A stretch of DNA of 64,000 bases from Actinomycetota bacterium (GCA_003161615.1 PMOB01000016.1:80030-144029), one strand, 5' to 3'; shown: positions 16,828 through 26,119, counted from the first letter of the stretch. The notes: generated from the sequence alone by a model not told the origin. A program made the numbers and translations.

Positions 16828-17488
16828 GGCTGGAGGGGCAGAGATCCACGAGAACGCAATCTTCGCAGCGCGGGCGGCGCGCGTCGCAGACGCGGCGGCC
16901 GTGCCAGATCAGCAGGTGCGGGAAGCGGCCCCAGTCGGCGCGCGGCACGAGCCGGACGAGGTCGCGCTCGATCTTCACCGGATCCTCCTGGCGCGTCAGG
17001 CCAAGCCGCTGCGAGAGCCGCCGGACGTGCGTGTCGACAACGACGCCTTGCGCCTCCCCCAGCTCGGCTGCGACGACGTTCGCGGTCTTGCGCGCGACGC
17101 CGGGCAGCCGGATCAGCTCCTCGAGCCGCGTTGGCACCTCGCCGTCGAACTCCTCGAGCAGCATCCGCATCGTCCCGCGCAGCGACTTCGTCTTCTGCCG
17201 GTAGAAGCCGGTCGCGAAGATGTCGCGCTCGAGCTCCTCCTGCGGGACGGCGAGGTAGTCCTCGGGCTTGTGGTACTTGATGAAGAGCTTCTCCGTGACC
17301 CGGTTGACGTTCACGTCGGTCGTCTGCGCTGAGAGCATCACCGAGACGAGCAGCTCGAGCGGGCTGCGGAAGCGGAGTGCGATCGCGGCGTCCGCGTGCT
17401 CGATCGCGAGCCGCTCGATGATCGGACCGATGCGTTCGGACTTCGGCCCGACGCGCTGCCGCGCCTCCTTGACGAAGCTACGAGGCAA
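16820..17488 (-). CDS. nth: Endonuclease III
   Basis: About 222 residues. Helix-hairpin-helix IRLPGVARKTANVVAAE includes the catalytic Lys; VVVDTHVRRLSQRLG has the catalytic Asp; the C-terminal CDARRPRCEDCVLVDLC is the C-x6-C-x2-C-x5-C ligand set of the [4Fe-4S] cluster. It excises oxidised pyrimidines and cleaves abasic sites. No ATG or GTG is suitably placed; the TTG at 17488, overlapping the stop of the helicase gene by 11 nt, gives a normal length. An AAGGAGG just inside the frame is too far upstream of any later start to help. Confidence 0.93.
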   Translation of the reverse strand: MPRSFVKEARQRVGPKSERIGPIIERLAIEHADAAIALRFRSPLELLVSVMLSAQTTDVNVNRVTEKLFIKYHKPEDYLAVPQEELERDIFATGFYRQKTKSLRGTMRMLLEEFDGEVPTRLEELIRLPGVARKTANVVAAELGEAQGVVVDTHVRRLSQRLGLTRQEDPVKIERDLVRLVPRADWGRFPHLLIWHGRRVCDARRPRCEDCVLVDLCPSSRV

Positions 17489-20400
17489 CGAGCTCGGGCG
17501 GCTGGCGCAGGCGCGGTCCGGCGCAGACGAGATCGAGAGCCGGACAGCCGGAGCACGCGAACTCGCTCGGTGTCGGCCGGAACTCCCCCGCCTGGATCCG
17601 CGCGATTGCAGCCGACAACTCGGCCTCGAGCTCGGGGACGTCGGCAAGCGAGTAGCCGGCCTCGACGGGCGCGTCCGGCCGCTCGAGGAATTGGTAGACG
17701 ACCTCGACCTCCTCCGCGCCGGCGCGGAAGCAAGCGAGCGCGTAGACGAGGCGCTGCAGCCGGTAGTCCGCCTCGACGATCTCCTCGGGCGACGAGTCGC
17801 CGATCAGGTTCGTCTTGTAGTCGACGACGAGAGCCCGTCCTGCCGCGAGCTGCAACACGTCGAGGAAGCCGTGGACGAGGACGCCGTCATGCTCGAAGGT
17901 GAAGTGGCGTTCCTTCGCGACGCCCGGCAGGGCCGCGACCCGGCGCGCGAGCTCGGAGTCGCAGTACGCGGCCACGAGCGCGCGGACGCGCTCGTCCTCG
18001 ATCTCGGGAACGACGGGCGCAGCGAGATCCACGTGCTCGAGCAGCTCGTGGACGCGGCTTCCGACCTCGATCCCCGACATACCGTCCTCGCCGCGCGGCG
18101 TGTCCTGCTCCGCCATCCCAATCCCGTAGCGCGCCCAGTACTTGTAGGCGCACTGCTCGAAGGTCGAGAGCGCGGTGAAGGAGAGCCGGCGGACGCGCAT
18201 AAGCGGCGGCGTAGCGACGGCGGCGAGCTCCGGCAGGAGCGGCGCCGGCGGATGCGCCGGCCCGACGTCCTCCAGTGCCGCGAACAGAGCCAGCTGAGTC
18301 TCCTCGGCTTCCTGCTCTTCGACGGCCGCTACGGGCTCCGCCGCGTCCTCCCGGAAGCGGTCGACGCGGACGAGCAGCCGCGCGTGCTCCCGTGCGAGCT
18401 CGACCGGCGCGTCGCCGGCGGCCGCCAGCTCCTCGTCGGCCTGCAGGCGGTCGAGCACCCAGGCGATCGGTGTCGGCGCCTCGCGCTCGGAGCCGAAGTC
18501 GACGGAGCCGGAGACGATCAGCCGCTCCTTCGCGCGCGTCATCGCGACGTAGTAGAGGCGCAGCCGCTCCGCCTGCTCGGCCTCCTGCCGCGCCTCCTTG
18601 ACCTCGTCGTAGTCGAAGGCGCCGCGCCGCTTCGTCGTGACGGGATCGGCGACGCGGAAGCCGAAACGGCCGTCCGGTAGGGCGAGAATCTCGTCCGGCG
18701 ACGGCGCGACGCGATCGCGGCCGGCGTCGGCGACGATCACCACCTTGAACTCGAGGCCTTTCGCCGCGTGGATCGTGAGAAGGCGCACCGCGTCGGCGCC
18801 CTCCTCCTCCGCGACCGCTTCGAGCTGGTGCGCGCCGACCGCCTCCTGCTCCGCCACAAAGCGGACGAAGCCCTCGACGTCAGGCCCGCGCAGCTCCTCG
18901 TAGGAGCGCGCGAGACGGGCGAGTTTGCGCATGTTGGCGTAACGACGCCGGCCGTCCCATTGCGCGAGCACCGCGAGGTCGTAGTCGTGCTCGGCGACGA
19001 GCTGCTCGCAGAGGCGCTCGAGCGAGAGCCGCGGCATCGCTGCGACGAGCCGGTCGTAGCGCTGGCGGAAGGCGCGCATGAGCCGCTCGTCCCGCTCGGC
19101 GAGACCTGGCGGCAGCGAGTGCTCGACGCCGGAGAAGAGCGGCCGCTTCGAGGCGACCCGGCGCAGCAGCGAGAGTGCGTCGTTCGAGACGCCGACGAAC
19201 GGCGACGCCAGGACCGCGAGCAGCGCTTCGTCGTCGTAGCGGTTCTGAAGAAGCCGCAGGTACATGAGCATGTCGACGACCTGCTGCTGTCCGAAGTAGC
19301 CCTTCCCCGTCGCGCGATAGGTCGGCAGCCCGGCGCGCCGCAATTCCTGCTCGTACCACTCTGCGTCGGTGCCGGCCGCGAAGAGAAGGACGATCTCGCC
19401 CGCCGTCGCCGTCCCCGCGTCCACGAGCTCGCGCACGCGCCGCGCGACGGCCCGCGCCTCGCCGCGCCGCCAGTGGGTGCCCGTGTCCTTGTAGCTCTCC
19501 TTGTCGGTCACGAGCAGCTCGACCGGATGGCCAAAGACGGGATCGGGGAACTCGACCGCCGCGGTCAGCTCCTGGAACTCGCCGCCGAAGTGGTCGCCGA
19601 AGAGGTGGTTGACCGCCGCGAGCACCTCCGGCCGCGAGCGGTAGTTGAGCGTCAGAGAGAGGAGCGTCGCGGCGGCTTCGCGCCGCTCCCGGAAGACCTG
19701 CACGTCGGCGTGGCGAAAACCGTAGATCGACTGGAACTCGTCGCCGACGAAGAAGAGCTCCGTGTCGGGCGCGCGCAGCAACTCGACGATCTCCGTCTGC
19801 AGCCGGTTCGTGTCCTGGAACTCGTCGACGAGGATCGTGCGGAAACGCGACCGTTCGCGCTCGCGGATCTCCGGCTGCGAGCGGAGGAGATCGCGCGCCT
19901 CGAGCTGGAGATCCTCGAAGTCGAGCGCGGACTCCTGCGCCTTCGCCTCGTCGTACTTCGCCGCGAACGCCGTCAGCAGCTCCTGCAAAAGCGCGCGATC
20001 TCGGGCGGCCGCCTCGTCGAGCGCAGCCTGCTCGACCGCGGCGAGAGCGTCGCAATAGGCGGCGGCGCGATCGCCGCGGGCCTTGAAGTTCCCGAGCCCC
20101 ATCAGGCGATCGGGACGGGTGTCGCGCTGCAAGAGCTCGAGCAGCGCTGTCGCCGCGCGGTTCTGCGTCTCGGTTGCTGCGGGATCGGCGGCGAGCGCTT
20201 GCGCGGCTGTCTGCAGCTCCTCGACGCGCTCGCGGAGCTCGGGGCGAGGCGCGACAGCGAGGTCGAGATCGCGTCCGGCAGCGCGCAGCGTCTCGTAGAC
20301 CGTCGTCAGCATCCGGCGCAACCCGGCGCTCCCGTACGTCGCGAGCAGCTCGAGCCGCTGCGGATCGCCGGCAGCGAGGAACTCCGCGAGCGCCTCTCCG

Positions 20401-20789
20401 AACGCCTCCGAGCGGAGGACGGCCCCCTGCGCTTCGTCGAGCTCGCGGAAGCGCGGGTCGAGCCCCGCGGCGAGCGGATACGCCTTCAGCAGCCGGTTGC
20501 AGAAGCCGTGAATCGTCGAGATCCAGGCGCCGTCAAGCTCCCGCGCGAGGTCGTGCCGTCCCCGCTCGGCGAGCGCCGCCCGGATCCGCGTCCGCAGCTC
20601 GCCAGCCGCGCGACGCGTGTACGTGATGACGAGAATCGAGTCGACGTCGAGACCGCGGTCGCAGACGGCGCGGACGACCCGCTCGACGAGCACGGCCGTC
20701 TTGCCGGTGCCGGCTCCCGCCGAAACGAAGACCTCGCCGGTCGCCTCGACCGCGGCGAGCTGCTGCTCGTTCAACTCGTACGCGGTCAC
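17478..20789 (-). CDS. UvrD-type helicase with C-terminal nuclease (AddA/AdnA-like)
   Basis: 1103 residues from the GTG sharing GTGA with the upstream gene. The helicase motifs appear in order: Walker A SAGAGTGKTAV at about 23-33, ITYTRRAAGELRTRI, Walker B ILVDEFQDTNRLQ, GDEFQSIYGFR, LNYRSRP, LLTIHAAKGLEFKVV and YVAMTRAKERL. A C-terminal PD-(D/E)XK nuclease carries HGFLDVLQ...VVDYKTN. Four cysteines (FEQC early in the nuclease region and CSGCPALDLVC at the end) fit an iron-sulfur cluster as in AddB and Cas4-type nucleases. It should resect double-strand breaks with the neighbouring subunit. Confidence 0.9.
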   Translation of the reverse strand: MTAYELNEQQLAAVEATGEVFVSAGAGTGKTAVLVERVVRAVCDRGLDVDSILVITYTRRAAGELRTRIRAALAERGRHDLARELDGAWISTIHGFCNRLLKAYPLAAGLDPRFRELDEAQGAVLRSEAFGEALAEFLAAGDPQRLELLATYGSAGLRRMLTTVYETLRAAGRDLDLAVAPRPELRERVEELQTAAQALAADPAATETQNRAATALLELLQRDTRPDRLMGLGNFKARGDRAAAYCDALAAVEQAALDEAAARDRALLQELLTAFAAKYDEAKAQESALDFEDLQLEARDLLRSQPEIRERERSRFRTILVDEFQDTNRLQTEIVELLRAPDTELFFVGDEFQSIYGFRHADVQVFRERREAAATLLSLTLNYRSRPEVLAAVNHLFGDHFGGEFQELTAAVEFPDPVFGHPVELLVTDKESYKDTGTHWRRGEARAVARRVRELVDAGTATAGEIVLLFAAGTDAEWYEQELRRAGLPTYRATGKGYFGQQQVVDMLMYLRLLQNRYDDEALLAVLASPFVGVSNDALSLLRRVASKRPLFSGVEHSLPPGLAERDERLMRAFRQRYDRLVAAMPRLSLERLCEQLVAEHDYDLAVLAQWDGRRRYANMRKLARLARSYEELRGPDVEGFVRFVAEQEAVGAHQLEAVAEEEGADAVRLLTIHAAKGLEFKVVIVADAGRDRVAPSPDEILALPDGRFGFRVADPVTTKRRGAFDYDEVKEARQEAEQAERLRLYYVAMTRAKERLIVSGSVDFGSEREAPTPIAWVLDRLQADEELAAAGDAPVELAREHARLLVRVDRFREDAAEPVAAVEEQEAEETQLALFAALEDVGPAHPPAPLLPELAAVATPPLMRVRRLSFTALSTFEQCAYKYWARYGIGMAEQDTPRGEDGMSGIEVGSRVHELLEHVDLAAPVVPEIEDERVRALVAAYCDSELARRVAALPGVAKERHFTFEHDGVLVHGFLDVLQLAAGRALVVDYKTNLIGDSSPEEIVEADYRLQRLVYALACFRAGAEEVEVVYQFLERPDAPVEAGYSLADVPELEAELSAAIARIQAGEFRPTPSEFACSGCPALDLVCAGPRLRQPPELVAS

Positions 20790-23713
20790 GGACGCTCGAT
20801 CCGGCAGATCGGCCAGAGGTCGCACCACGTGGGGCAGTCGCCGCCGCGCGGGTCGTGGTGGACGTCTCCCTCGCGGATCCGCTCCGCCAGCGCGCTCGCC
20901 GTCGCCTTGGCGGAATCGACGACACCCCAGAACGCCTCCTCGTCGAGATAGTCGCTCTTCACGTAGCCGGGCAAGGTCTCCGCCTCTTGGGCACGCACGA
21001 GGCCGCGCGCGCGGCGCGCTCCGGCGAGCGGCCGGTAGAGCCCGCCGAGCGGCTCGAGCCCGACGAGGTCGCGGAGGACGAGCATGTAGAGCGGGATCTG
21101 GAGGCGCAGCTCGCGCTCGATCTCGGCCGCCGAGTGCGCGTGCTTGCCCGACTTGTAGTCCTGCACGATCCCGCGCGCGCCGAACGGATCGACATCGATC
21201 CGGTCGATCTTCCCGGAGAGCGTCAGGCCGGGCGCGAGCTCGAGGCCGCGCTGCAGCTCCGGCGCTGCCCGCTCGTTCCCGAAGGAGACCTCGAAGCGGC
21301 GCGGCACGAGCGACAGCTCCGACTCGCACTCCTCCTCCACGAGCGCCTCGAGGTCGCGCCATAGCGTCTGGTCGAGCTCGCGCAGCTGCATCTCCGTGAG
21401 ATCCATCCGCACGCCACCGAGCGCGTCGTCGAGGCACCGGCGCATCAGGCGCTTCGCCTCCTCGAGATGGGAAGGCTCGAGCTTCTCGACGCCGAGCTCC
21501 GCCGGGATGCGCGCGAAGAAGCGGTGGAGCGCCGTGTGCGCGACCGAGCCGCGCTGCATCGCGTCGGGCTCCGCGTCGATCGTTTTCGGGGAGAGGAACC
21601 GCTCGACGAACCACGCCGAGGAGCAGTCGGCGAAGCGCTCGAGCTCGGTGACGCCGATGACGCTGCGCGACTGCAGCTGCTCGAGGATGAGCGGATGCGT
21701 GATCAGCGTCGGCCGCCTGAAAGCGCCGCGCGCCCGCTCGAGCCGGCGGTCCCAGCCGTTCGCGCGCGCGAGCGAATCGGCAGTCGCCCCGTCGCGAGCC
21801 GCGAGCTCGGCGAGTGAGCGCAGCCGCTCCCGCTCGGTCGGCGCCTCGTCGAGCTGCCACGTCAACGCGGAGAGTGGCCGCCTGCTCGTCCAGCGGCGAA
21901 CGTCATCCGCGTCGAAGAGCTCCTGCGCCTCGTGCCAGAACGGGCTCGCCTCGCGCGGGCTTCCATCATCGTCCGCCGCCTCGCGCACGAGGTAGAGCCG
22001 CTGCGCCCCGCGCGTGCATGCCGTGTAGAAGAGGTAGCGGTCACGGGAGACCGAGTCCGGACGTACGAGCCTCGCGCCGCGCTCGTCGAGCTCCCGCCTC
22101 GCGTCGTCGTCGAGGAACGGCGAACCGCCGCCGCGCCGCGGCAGGCTGCCCTCCTCGAGCCCCAGCACGAACGTCGCGTCGAAGCGCCGCGTTCTCGCGC
22201 GCAGGAGGTCGACGACCGCGACCCGGCCGGCCTCGTCCCCTCTCTGCGGCCGCAACGTCAGCCGCTCGACCGCCGCGAGGACGTCCTCCCGGCCCAGAGC
22301 GCCGGTCAGCTCCCGCCAGCCGTCGAGCTCGGCGAGCAGCCGGAGGATGGCGTCGTAGGCGCGCAGGTCGAGGCGGCTCGGCTCATCCGCCGGCGGCCGC
22401 TCGACTCCGTGCGCCGCCCGGAGCATCCGCGCCGCCTGCTCCCGTACAGCAGTCACCGGATCCTCAGCCGCGCGGAGCTCCTCGAGCGCCGGCAGCGGAC
22501 CTCCGCGGAAGCGCTCAGCCTCTTCGACGACGCGCTCGGGCGCCTGCACCGCGCGACCCCGCAGCCGTCCCTCGACGAAGTCCACCGCGCGCCGCTCGAG
22601 GCCGGAGAACGGTGAGCGGAGGAAGGCGAACAGGTCGTTGCGCGTCCCACCCGCCCAGGCAAAGCGCAACAGCGCGGTGAGCGCCTGGCCGAGCGGCGTC
22701 TGCGTCACGCGCAGCTCGCCGTCGACGGAGTACGGGATGCCGAACTGGCCGAGCACCGTGTCGAGCGCCGCGCGAACACGCTCAGTGCCCGGCACGACGA
22801 GACCGATTCGCTCGGGCTGCGTGCCGGCGCGCACAAGCGCCAGCAGCTCCTCGCCGACGAGCTCCAGCGTGCCGCGGCTGCCTGCTCCCTCGAAGAAGCG
22901 GATCGCGCCTTCAATCGCCGGCGCCTCGCCGGGGTCGTCGACGAAGAGAGCCCGTTCGAGATGCGCGAGTGCCGGCGGTGCGATGGCGCCGTAGCGCGGC
23001 GGCAGCTCCTCGACCGAGCCTGCAGCGAGCCGCGCGAGATCCTCCGCCGTGCGGGTGAGCGACGCGAACGCTGCGCGTCCCGGCTCGTACGGAAGTGAGA
23101 CGGTGACCTCGGCGCGCGCCGCAAGAGCCTCGAGCAGCGCCCACTCGGCGCCGGTGAGGTCCTCGAAGCCATAGGCGAAGACGGGCTCACCCGGCCACGC
23201 AGCGAGATCCGAGCGGAGGCGCTCCACGGCGCGGCGACGGCGGATGCCTCGATTGGAGCGGCCGAGCGCTTCGAGCTCTCGCCGGTACGCGGCCCAGAGC
23301 GAGCCGAGCTCGCCGCCGACTGCGTCAGGTTCGAGCAGTCCGGCCTCGAGCTCGTCGAGCGTCTGAAGCAGTGCGTCGGCGAAGCCGCCGCGTGCCGCCG
23401 ACTCTGCGAAGCCGGCAAGCGCGGCGCCGCCCACGACGCGGCGAACGACGAAGGCGCGCTCGGCTCGCCCGAGCGGCTTCCGATCGTCCTCGCCGTCCTG
23501 TGCGATCCGCTCGAAAAGGTCGTCGAAGGTTGCGATGGAGCCGCCGAGCAGGGCGCCGCGCCGGGCGAGCAACTCCCGCTCGACGCGGTCGACGTCCGCC
23601 CGGTTCGGGACGACGAGAACCGCCTCGCCCGCCTCGAGCGCGGCGAGATACCGCTCGAGCAGAAGCTCGACTTTGCCCGCGTTCGCGGGTCCCGCAATCA
23701 GGCGGAGCGGCAC
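20786..23713 (-). CDS. AddB-like helicase-fold/nuclease subunit
   Basis: 975 residues. The N-terminal GPANAGKVE is a Walker A-like loop in which the usual Ser/Thr after GK is Val, and the other helicase motifs are weak, so ATPase activity is doubtful. The C-terminal nuclease has GKIDRIDVDPFG and VQDYKSGK (catalytic Asp and Asp-x-Lys). FADCSS plus GDCPTWCDLWPIC supply four cysteines for an iron-sulfur cluster. This matches AddB, the partner that recognises Chi and cuts the second strand. A TAGCCT box ends 6 nt before the GTG, so this gene probably heads the operon addB-addA-nth-methyltransferase. Confidence 0.85.
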   Translation of the reverse strand: MPLRLIAGPANAGKVELLLERYLAALEAGEAVLVVPNRADVDRVERELLARRGALLGGSIATFDDLFERIAQDGEDDRKPLGRAERAFVVRRVVGGAALAGFAESAARGGFADALLQTLDELEAGLLEPDAVGGELGSLWAAYRRELEALGRSNRGIRRRRAVERLRSDLAAWPGEPVFAYGFEDLTGAEWALLEALAARAEVTVSLPYEPGRAAFASLTRTAEDLARLAAGSVEELPPRYGAIAPPALAHLERALFVDDPGEAPAIEGAIRFFEGAGSRGTLELVGEELLALVRAGTQPERIGLVVPGTERVRAALDTVLGQFGIPYSVDGELRVTQTPLGQALTALLRFAWAGGTRNDLFAFLRSPFSGLERRAVDFVEGRLRGRAVQAPERVVEEAERFRGGPLPALEELRAAEDPVTAVREQAARMLRAAHGVERPPADEPSRLDLRAYDAILRLLAELDGWRELTGALGREDVLAAVERLTLRPQRGDEAGRVAVVDLLRARTRRFDATFVLGLEEGSLPRRGGGSPFLDDDARRELDERGARLVRPDSVSRDRYLFYTACTRGAQRLYLVREAADDDGSPREASPFWHEAQELFDADDVRRWTSRRPLSALTWQLDEAPTERERLRSLAELAARDGATADSLARANGWDRRLERARGAFRRPTLITHPLILEQLQSRSVIGVTELERFADCSSAWFVERFLSPKTIDAEPDAMQRGSVAHTALHRFFARIPAELGVEKLEPSHLEEAKRLMRRCLDDALGGVRMDLTEMQLRELDQTLWRDLEALVEEECESELSLVPRRFEVSFGNERAAPELQRGLELAPGLTLSGKIDRIDVDPFGARGIVQDYKSGKHAHSAAEIERELRLQIPLYMLVLRDLVGLEPLGGLYRPLAGARRARGLVRAQEAETLPGYVKSDYLDEEAFWGVVDSAKATASALAERIREGDVHHDPRGGDCPTWCDLWPICRIERP

Positions 23714-23719
23714 CTACTG

Positions 23720-23725
23720 AGGCTA
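23720..23725 (-). promoter_or_regulatory. -10 box of the addB-like operon
   Basis: TAGCCT on the minus strand ends 6 nt before the GTG at 23713. There is no clear -35. The 49-nt gap to the zinc ribbon gene holds nothing else I recognise. Confidence 0.45.
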
Positions 23726-23762
23726 CCGCGGAAACGCGTCGCGTCTCCGCAGGCTTCGCGAG

Positions 23763-23957
23763 CTAGGCGACAGACTTCGGCTTGCGGCCGCGGCGGGCGA
23801 CGGCGCGGCCGGGCATGTTGCCGGCGCACGAGTCGCAAAGGTCGGCCTGCTTCGACCCGCGACGGGCGTCCGAGTACGTGACGCGGAGGACGGCACCCCT
23901 GGCCTCTTCGACTTCCTTGCCGCATTTGTCGCAAACGAGAATGATCTTGCGGGCCAT
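23763..23957 (-). CDS. Small zinc ribbon protein with basic AT-hook-like tail
   Basis: 64 residues. CDKC near residue 9 and CDSC near residue 45 form a two-CxxC zinc knuckle; the C-terminus AVARRGRKPKSVA resembles an AT-hook (core RGRP), suggesting nucleic-acid binding. GAGGAGG lies upstream of the ATG and fixes the start; a frame beginning at 23999 is rejected. It sits alone between the helicase-nuclease operon and topoisomerase IB, all on the minus strand. I do not recognise a named family. Confidence 0.7.
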   Translation of the reverse strand: MARKIILVCDKCGKEVEEARGAVLRVTYSDARRGSKQADLCDSCAGNMPGRAVARRGRKPKSVA

Positions 23958-24002
23958 GATTTCCTCCTCGAAGTGGGAACGACGCGCGAAAGCGTACAAG
24001 AA

Positions 24003-25013
24003 CTACACGGCCTTTCGTGCCTCCCGAATTCGCCATGAGCGGAGCAGGCTGAGCATCGCCTGCTCTTCAGGCGATAGCCCGACATCCCGCGCTTTTACTA
24101 CGCGCAAATGCCTGGGACGAAAATCGTCGATCGTTCTGCCGTCGAGGTATTGCTCGATGACGGCCGGCGAGACATATGAGGCGCGACAGACCGCCGGTGT
24201 ATTTCCGAGCTGCTTCGCGACTCGCCGCATCACAGCTGTGACGGATCGCTTCTGGGTTGTTTCGGAGTCGGGGAAGCCTTCCCGCTCGCACCGCTCGGCG
24301 AGGTAGATCGCAGCAAGGAGCGTCCCTCCCCACGTCCGGAAATCCTTGGCGGAGAACTCCTCGCCGAGATAGAGCTTCACGTAGTCGTTGAGCTGCTTGC
24401 TCGTGAGGTTGTAGAGCCCGTCCTCCCAGCGGTACTTGAAAACGCGCGCCCCGCCCTTTACGGCGAGCAGCCCGCAAATCGCGTCGGCGAGCTCCTCGTC
24501 GACGAGCTCCGAGTTGACGTGGATGCCGGCTTTGGCGCGAAACGAGAGGTGAATGCGACGCCCGCGAACGTGAATGTGCCGGCGCAGCAGCGTGGTCACT
24601 CCATACGTCCCTTCGCGGGCGTAGCGTTCCGATCCGACGCGGAACCAGCCGAGCGAGATCAGCCGCAACGCAACAGCGGAAACCCGCTCGCGATCGAGCT
24701 CGTCCTTGTCGAGATGCTCGGCCATCGCCGCGCGGAGCGCGGGCAACCGTTCGCCGAACAGGATCAGACGGCCGTACTTCTCCTTCTCCTGCTGGGCGCG
24801 ATAGTCGGGGTGATACAGGTACTGCTTGCGGCCGGCCCGGTCGCGTCCGGTCGCCTGGAGCTTCGCGTACGGACGCGGTGAGATCCAGACGTCCTTCCAG
24901 GCCGGGGGAATGGCAAGCGATTCGATCCGCTCGCGCGTCGCCGCGTCGCGAATCTCGCGCCCGCGCGAGTCGCGGTAGCGAAACGCTCCTTTCCGTCCCG
25001 TTCTCGTCGGCAT
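24003..25013 (-). CDS. DNA topoisomerase IB
   Basis: 336 residues, the length of bacterial/poxvirus-type TopIB. The N-terminal domain has IPPAWKDVWISP and GRKQYLYHPDYR, typical of the family; LGWFRVGSERYAREGTYG and KAGIHVNSELVDEELA lie in the catalytic core; RTWGGTLLAA carries a conserved Arg, and ASYVSPAVIEQY supplies the active-site Tyr. It relaxes supercoils through a 3'-phosphotyrosine link. It is divergent from the dehydrogenase gene with only 32 nt between starts; TAGTGT on the minus strand, 14 nt upstream of the ATG, overlaps the other gene's -10. Confidence 0.92.
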   Translation of the reverse strand: MPTRTGRKGAFRYRDSRGREIRDAATRERIESLAIPPAWKDVWISPRPYAKLQATGRDRAGRKQYLYHPDYRAQQEKEKYGRLILFGERLPALRAAMAEHLDKDELDRERVSAVALRLISLGWFRVGSERYAREGTYGVTTLLRRHIHVRGRRIHLSFRAKAGIHVNSELVDEELADAICGLLAVKGGARVFKYRWEDGLYNLTSKQLNDYVKLYLGEEFSAKDFRTWGGTLLAAIYLAERCEREGFPDSETTQKRSVTAVMRRVAKQLGNTPAVCRASYVSPAVIEQYLDGRTIDDFRPRHLRVVKARDVGLSPEEQAMLSLLRSWRIREARKAV

Positions 25014-25031
25014 GTCTTGCGAGAACGACAC

Positions 25032-25037
25032 TAAAGT
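25032..25037 (+). promoter_or_regulatory. -10 box of the dehydrogenase gene
   Basis: TAAAGT ends 8 nt before the ATG at 25046. It overlaps TAGTGT of the divergent topoisomerase gene within CACTAAAGTG. Confidence 0.45.
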
Positions 25038-25045
25038 GGCCGCGG

Positions 25046-26119
25046 ATGCGCGACGAGCGGACAATCGTCGTCCTCGAGGGGGACGAGACCGGGCAGGAGC
25101 TCCTCGAGGAGAGCCTCCGTGTCCTCGCGCCGGACGTAACCGGCATCTCTCTCGAGGTCATCCGCTTCGATCTCTCGCTCGAGCAGCGCCGCGCGACCGG
25201 CAACGGGATCGTCCACGAGGCGGCGGCCGCGATTCGCGAGCACGGCCTGGGCCTCAAGGCCGCGACCGTCACGCCGGAGGGCCGCGGCGACGTCGGTTCG
25301 CCGAACCGGATCCTCCGCGAGGAGATCGGCGGCAAGGTGATCGTCCGCACGGGCCGGCGCATCCCCGGCATCGCGCCGCTAGGCGGTGTCCACGCTCCGA
25401 TCTCCATCGTCCGGATGGCCGTCGGCGACGCGTACGGCGCCAAGGAATGGCGCGAGGGCGAGGGAGACGACGAGGTCGCGTTCCGCACGGAGCGGATCGA
25501 GCGCCGGATCTGTCGCGCGGTCGCCGAGTTCGCGTTCCGTCAGGCGGAGCGGACGGGCGCGAAGGTCTTCGGCGGGCCGAAGTACACGGTCAGCCCGACG
25601 TACGAAGGGATGCTCAAGGAGGAGATGGACGCGTCGGCCGAGCGGCATCCCGATGTCCCCTACGAGCCGCAGCTGATCGACGCGACCTTCGCGCTGCTCC
25701 TCTCGTCCTCCGGCGACCCGCTCGTGATTCCAGCGCTGAACCGCGACGGCGACATCCTCTCCGACCTCGTGCTACCGCTCTTCGGCTCGATCGCGGGCTC
25801 AGAGTCACTGCTGGTCGCGTTCGAGGAGGACTTCGAGCCGGCGGCGATCATGGCCGAGGCCGCTCACGGAACGGCTCCGTCGCTCTACGGGAAGAACGTC
25901 GCGAACCCGATGGCGATGATCCTCGCAGGGGCGGCACTCCTCTCCCATGCCGGCGACGAGGCGCAGCAGGCGGGTCGCGCGATCCGCGAGGCGTGCCTCG
26001 AGGCGGTCGGGCAGGGAGCACGCACACCCGACCTCGGCGGTCACCTCGGCAGCAGCGAGTTCACCGACGAAGTGATCGGAAGAGTTCGCGCGAAGCTCGA
26101 GGTCTGGGCGAGTCTCTAG
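25046..26119 (+). CDS. Isocitrate/isopropylmalate dehydrogenase family protein
   Basis: 357 residues. The fold is shown by VVLEGDETGQELLEESL at the N-terminus, RDGDILSDLVLPLFGSIAGS (metal-binding Asp residues) and EAAHGTAPSLYGKNVANPMA (cofactor loop). The usual substrate-loop Arg block of LeuB is replaced by GGKVIVRTGRRIPGI, and the residues after HGTAP do not match the NAD Asp of LeuB or the Lys-Tyr of E. coli Icd. It is therefore a decarboxylating beta-hydroxyacid dehydrogenase of uncertain substrate; isocitrate is as likely as isopropylmalate. No leucine or TCA genes lie nearby. Confidence 0.82.
   Translation: MRDERTIVVLEGDETGQELLEESLRVLAPDVTGISLEVIRFDLSLEQRRATGNGIVHEAAAAIREHGLGLKAATVTPEGRGDVGSPNRILREEIGGKVIVRTGRRIPGIAPLGGVHAPISIVRMAVGDAYGAKEWREGEGDDEVAFRTERIERRICRAVAEFAFRQAERTGAKVFGGPKYTVSPTYEGMLKEEMDASAERHPDVPYEPQLIDATFALLLSSSGDPLVIPALNRDGDILSDLVLPLFGSIAGSESLLVAFEEDFEPAAIMAEAAHGTAPSLYGKNVANPMAMILAGAALLSHAGDEAQQAGRAIREACLEAVGQGARTPDLGGHLGSSEFTDEVIGRVRAKLEVWASL

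Noticed and set aside
17478..21860. One very long frame joining the helicase with sequence further upstream
   Set aside because: The helicase begins at the GTG 20789 that shares GTGA with the addB-like stop; the upstream extension is antisense-like Arg/Ala-rich sequence overlapping the addB-like gene.
23763..23999. Zinc ribbon protein as an Lsr2-like nucleoid protein
   Set aside because: The first three residues match Lsr2 starts, but the rest has two CxxC pairs and no Lsr2 dimerisation or RGR-core domain arrangement.
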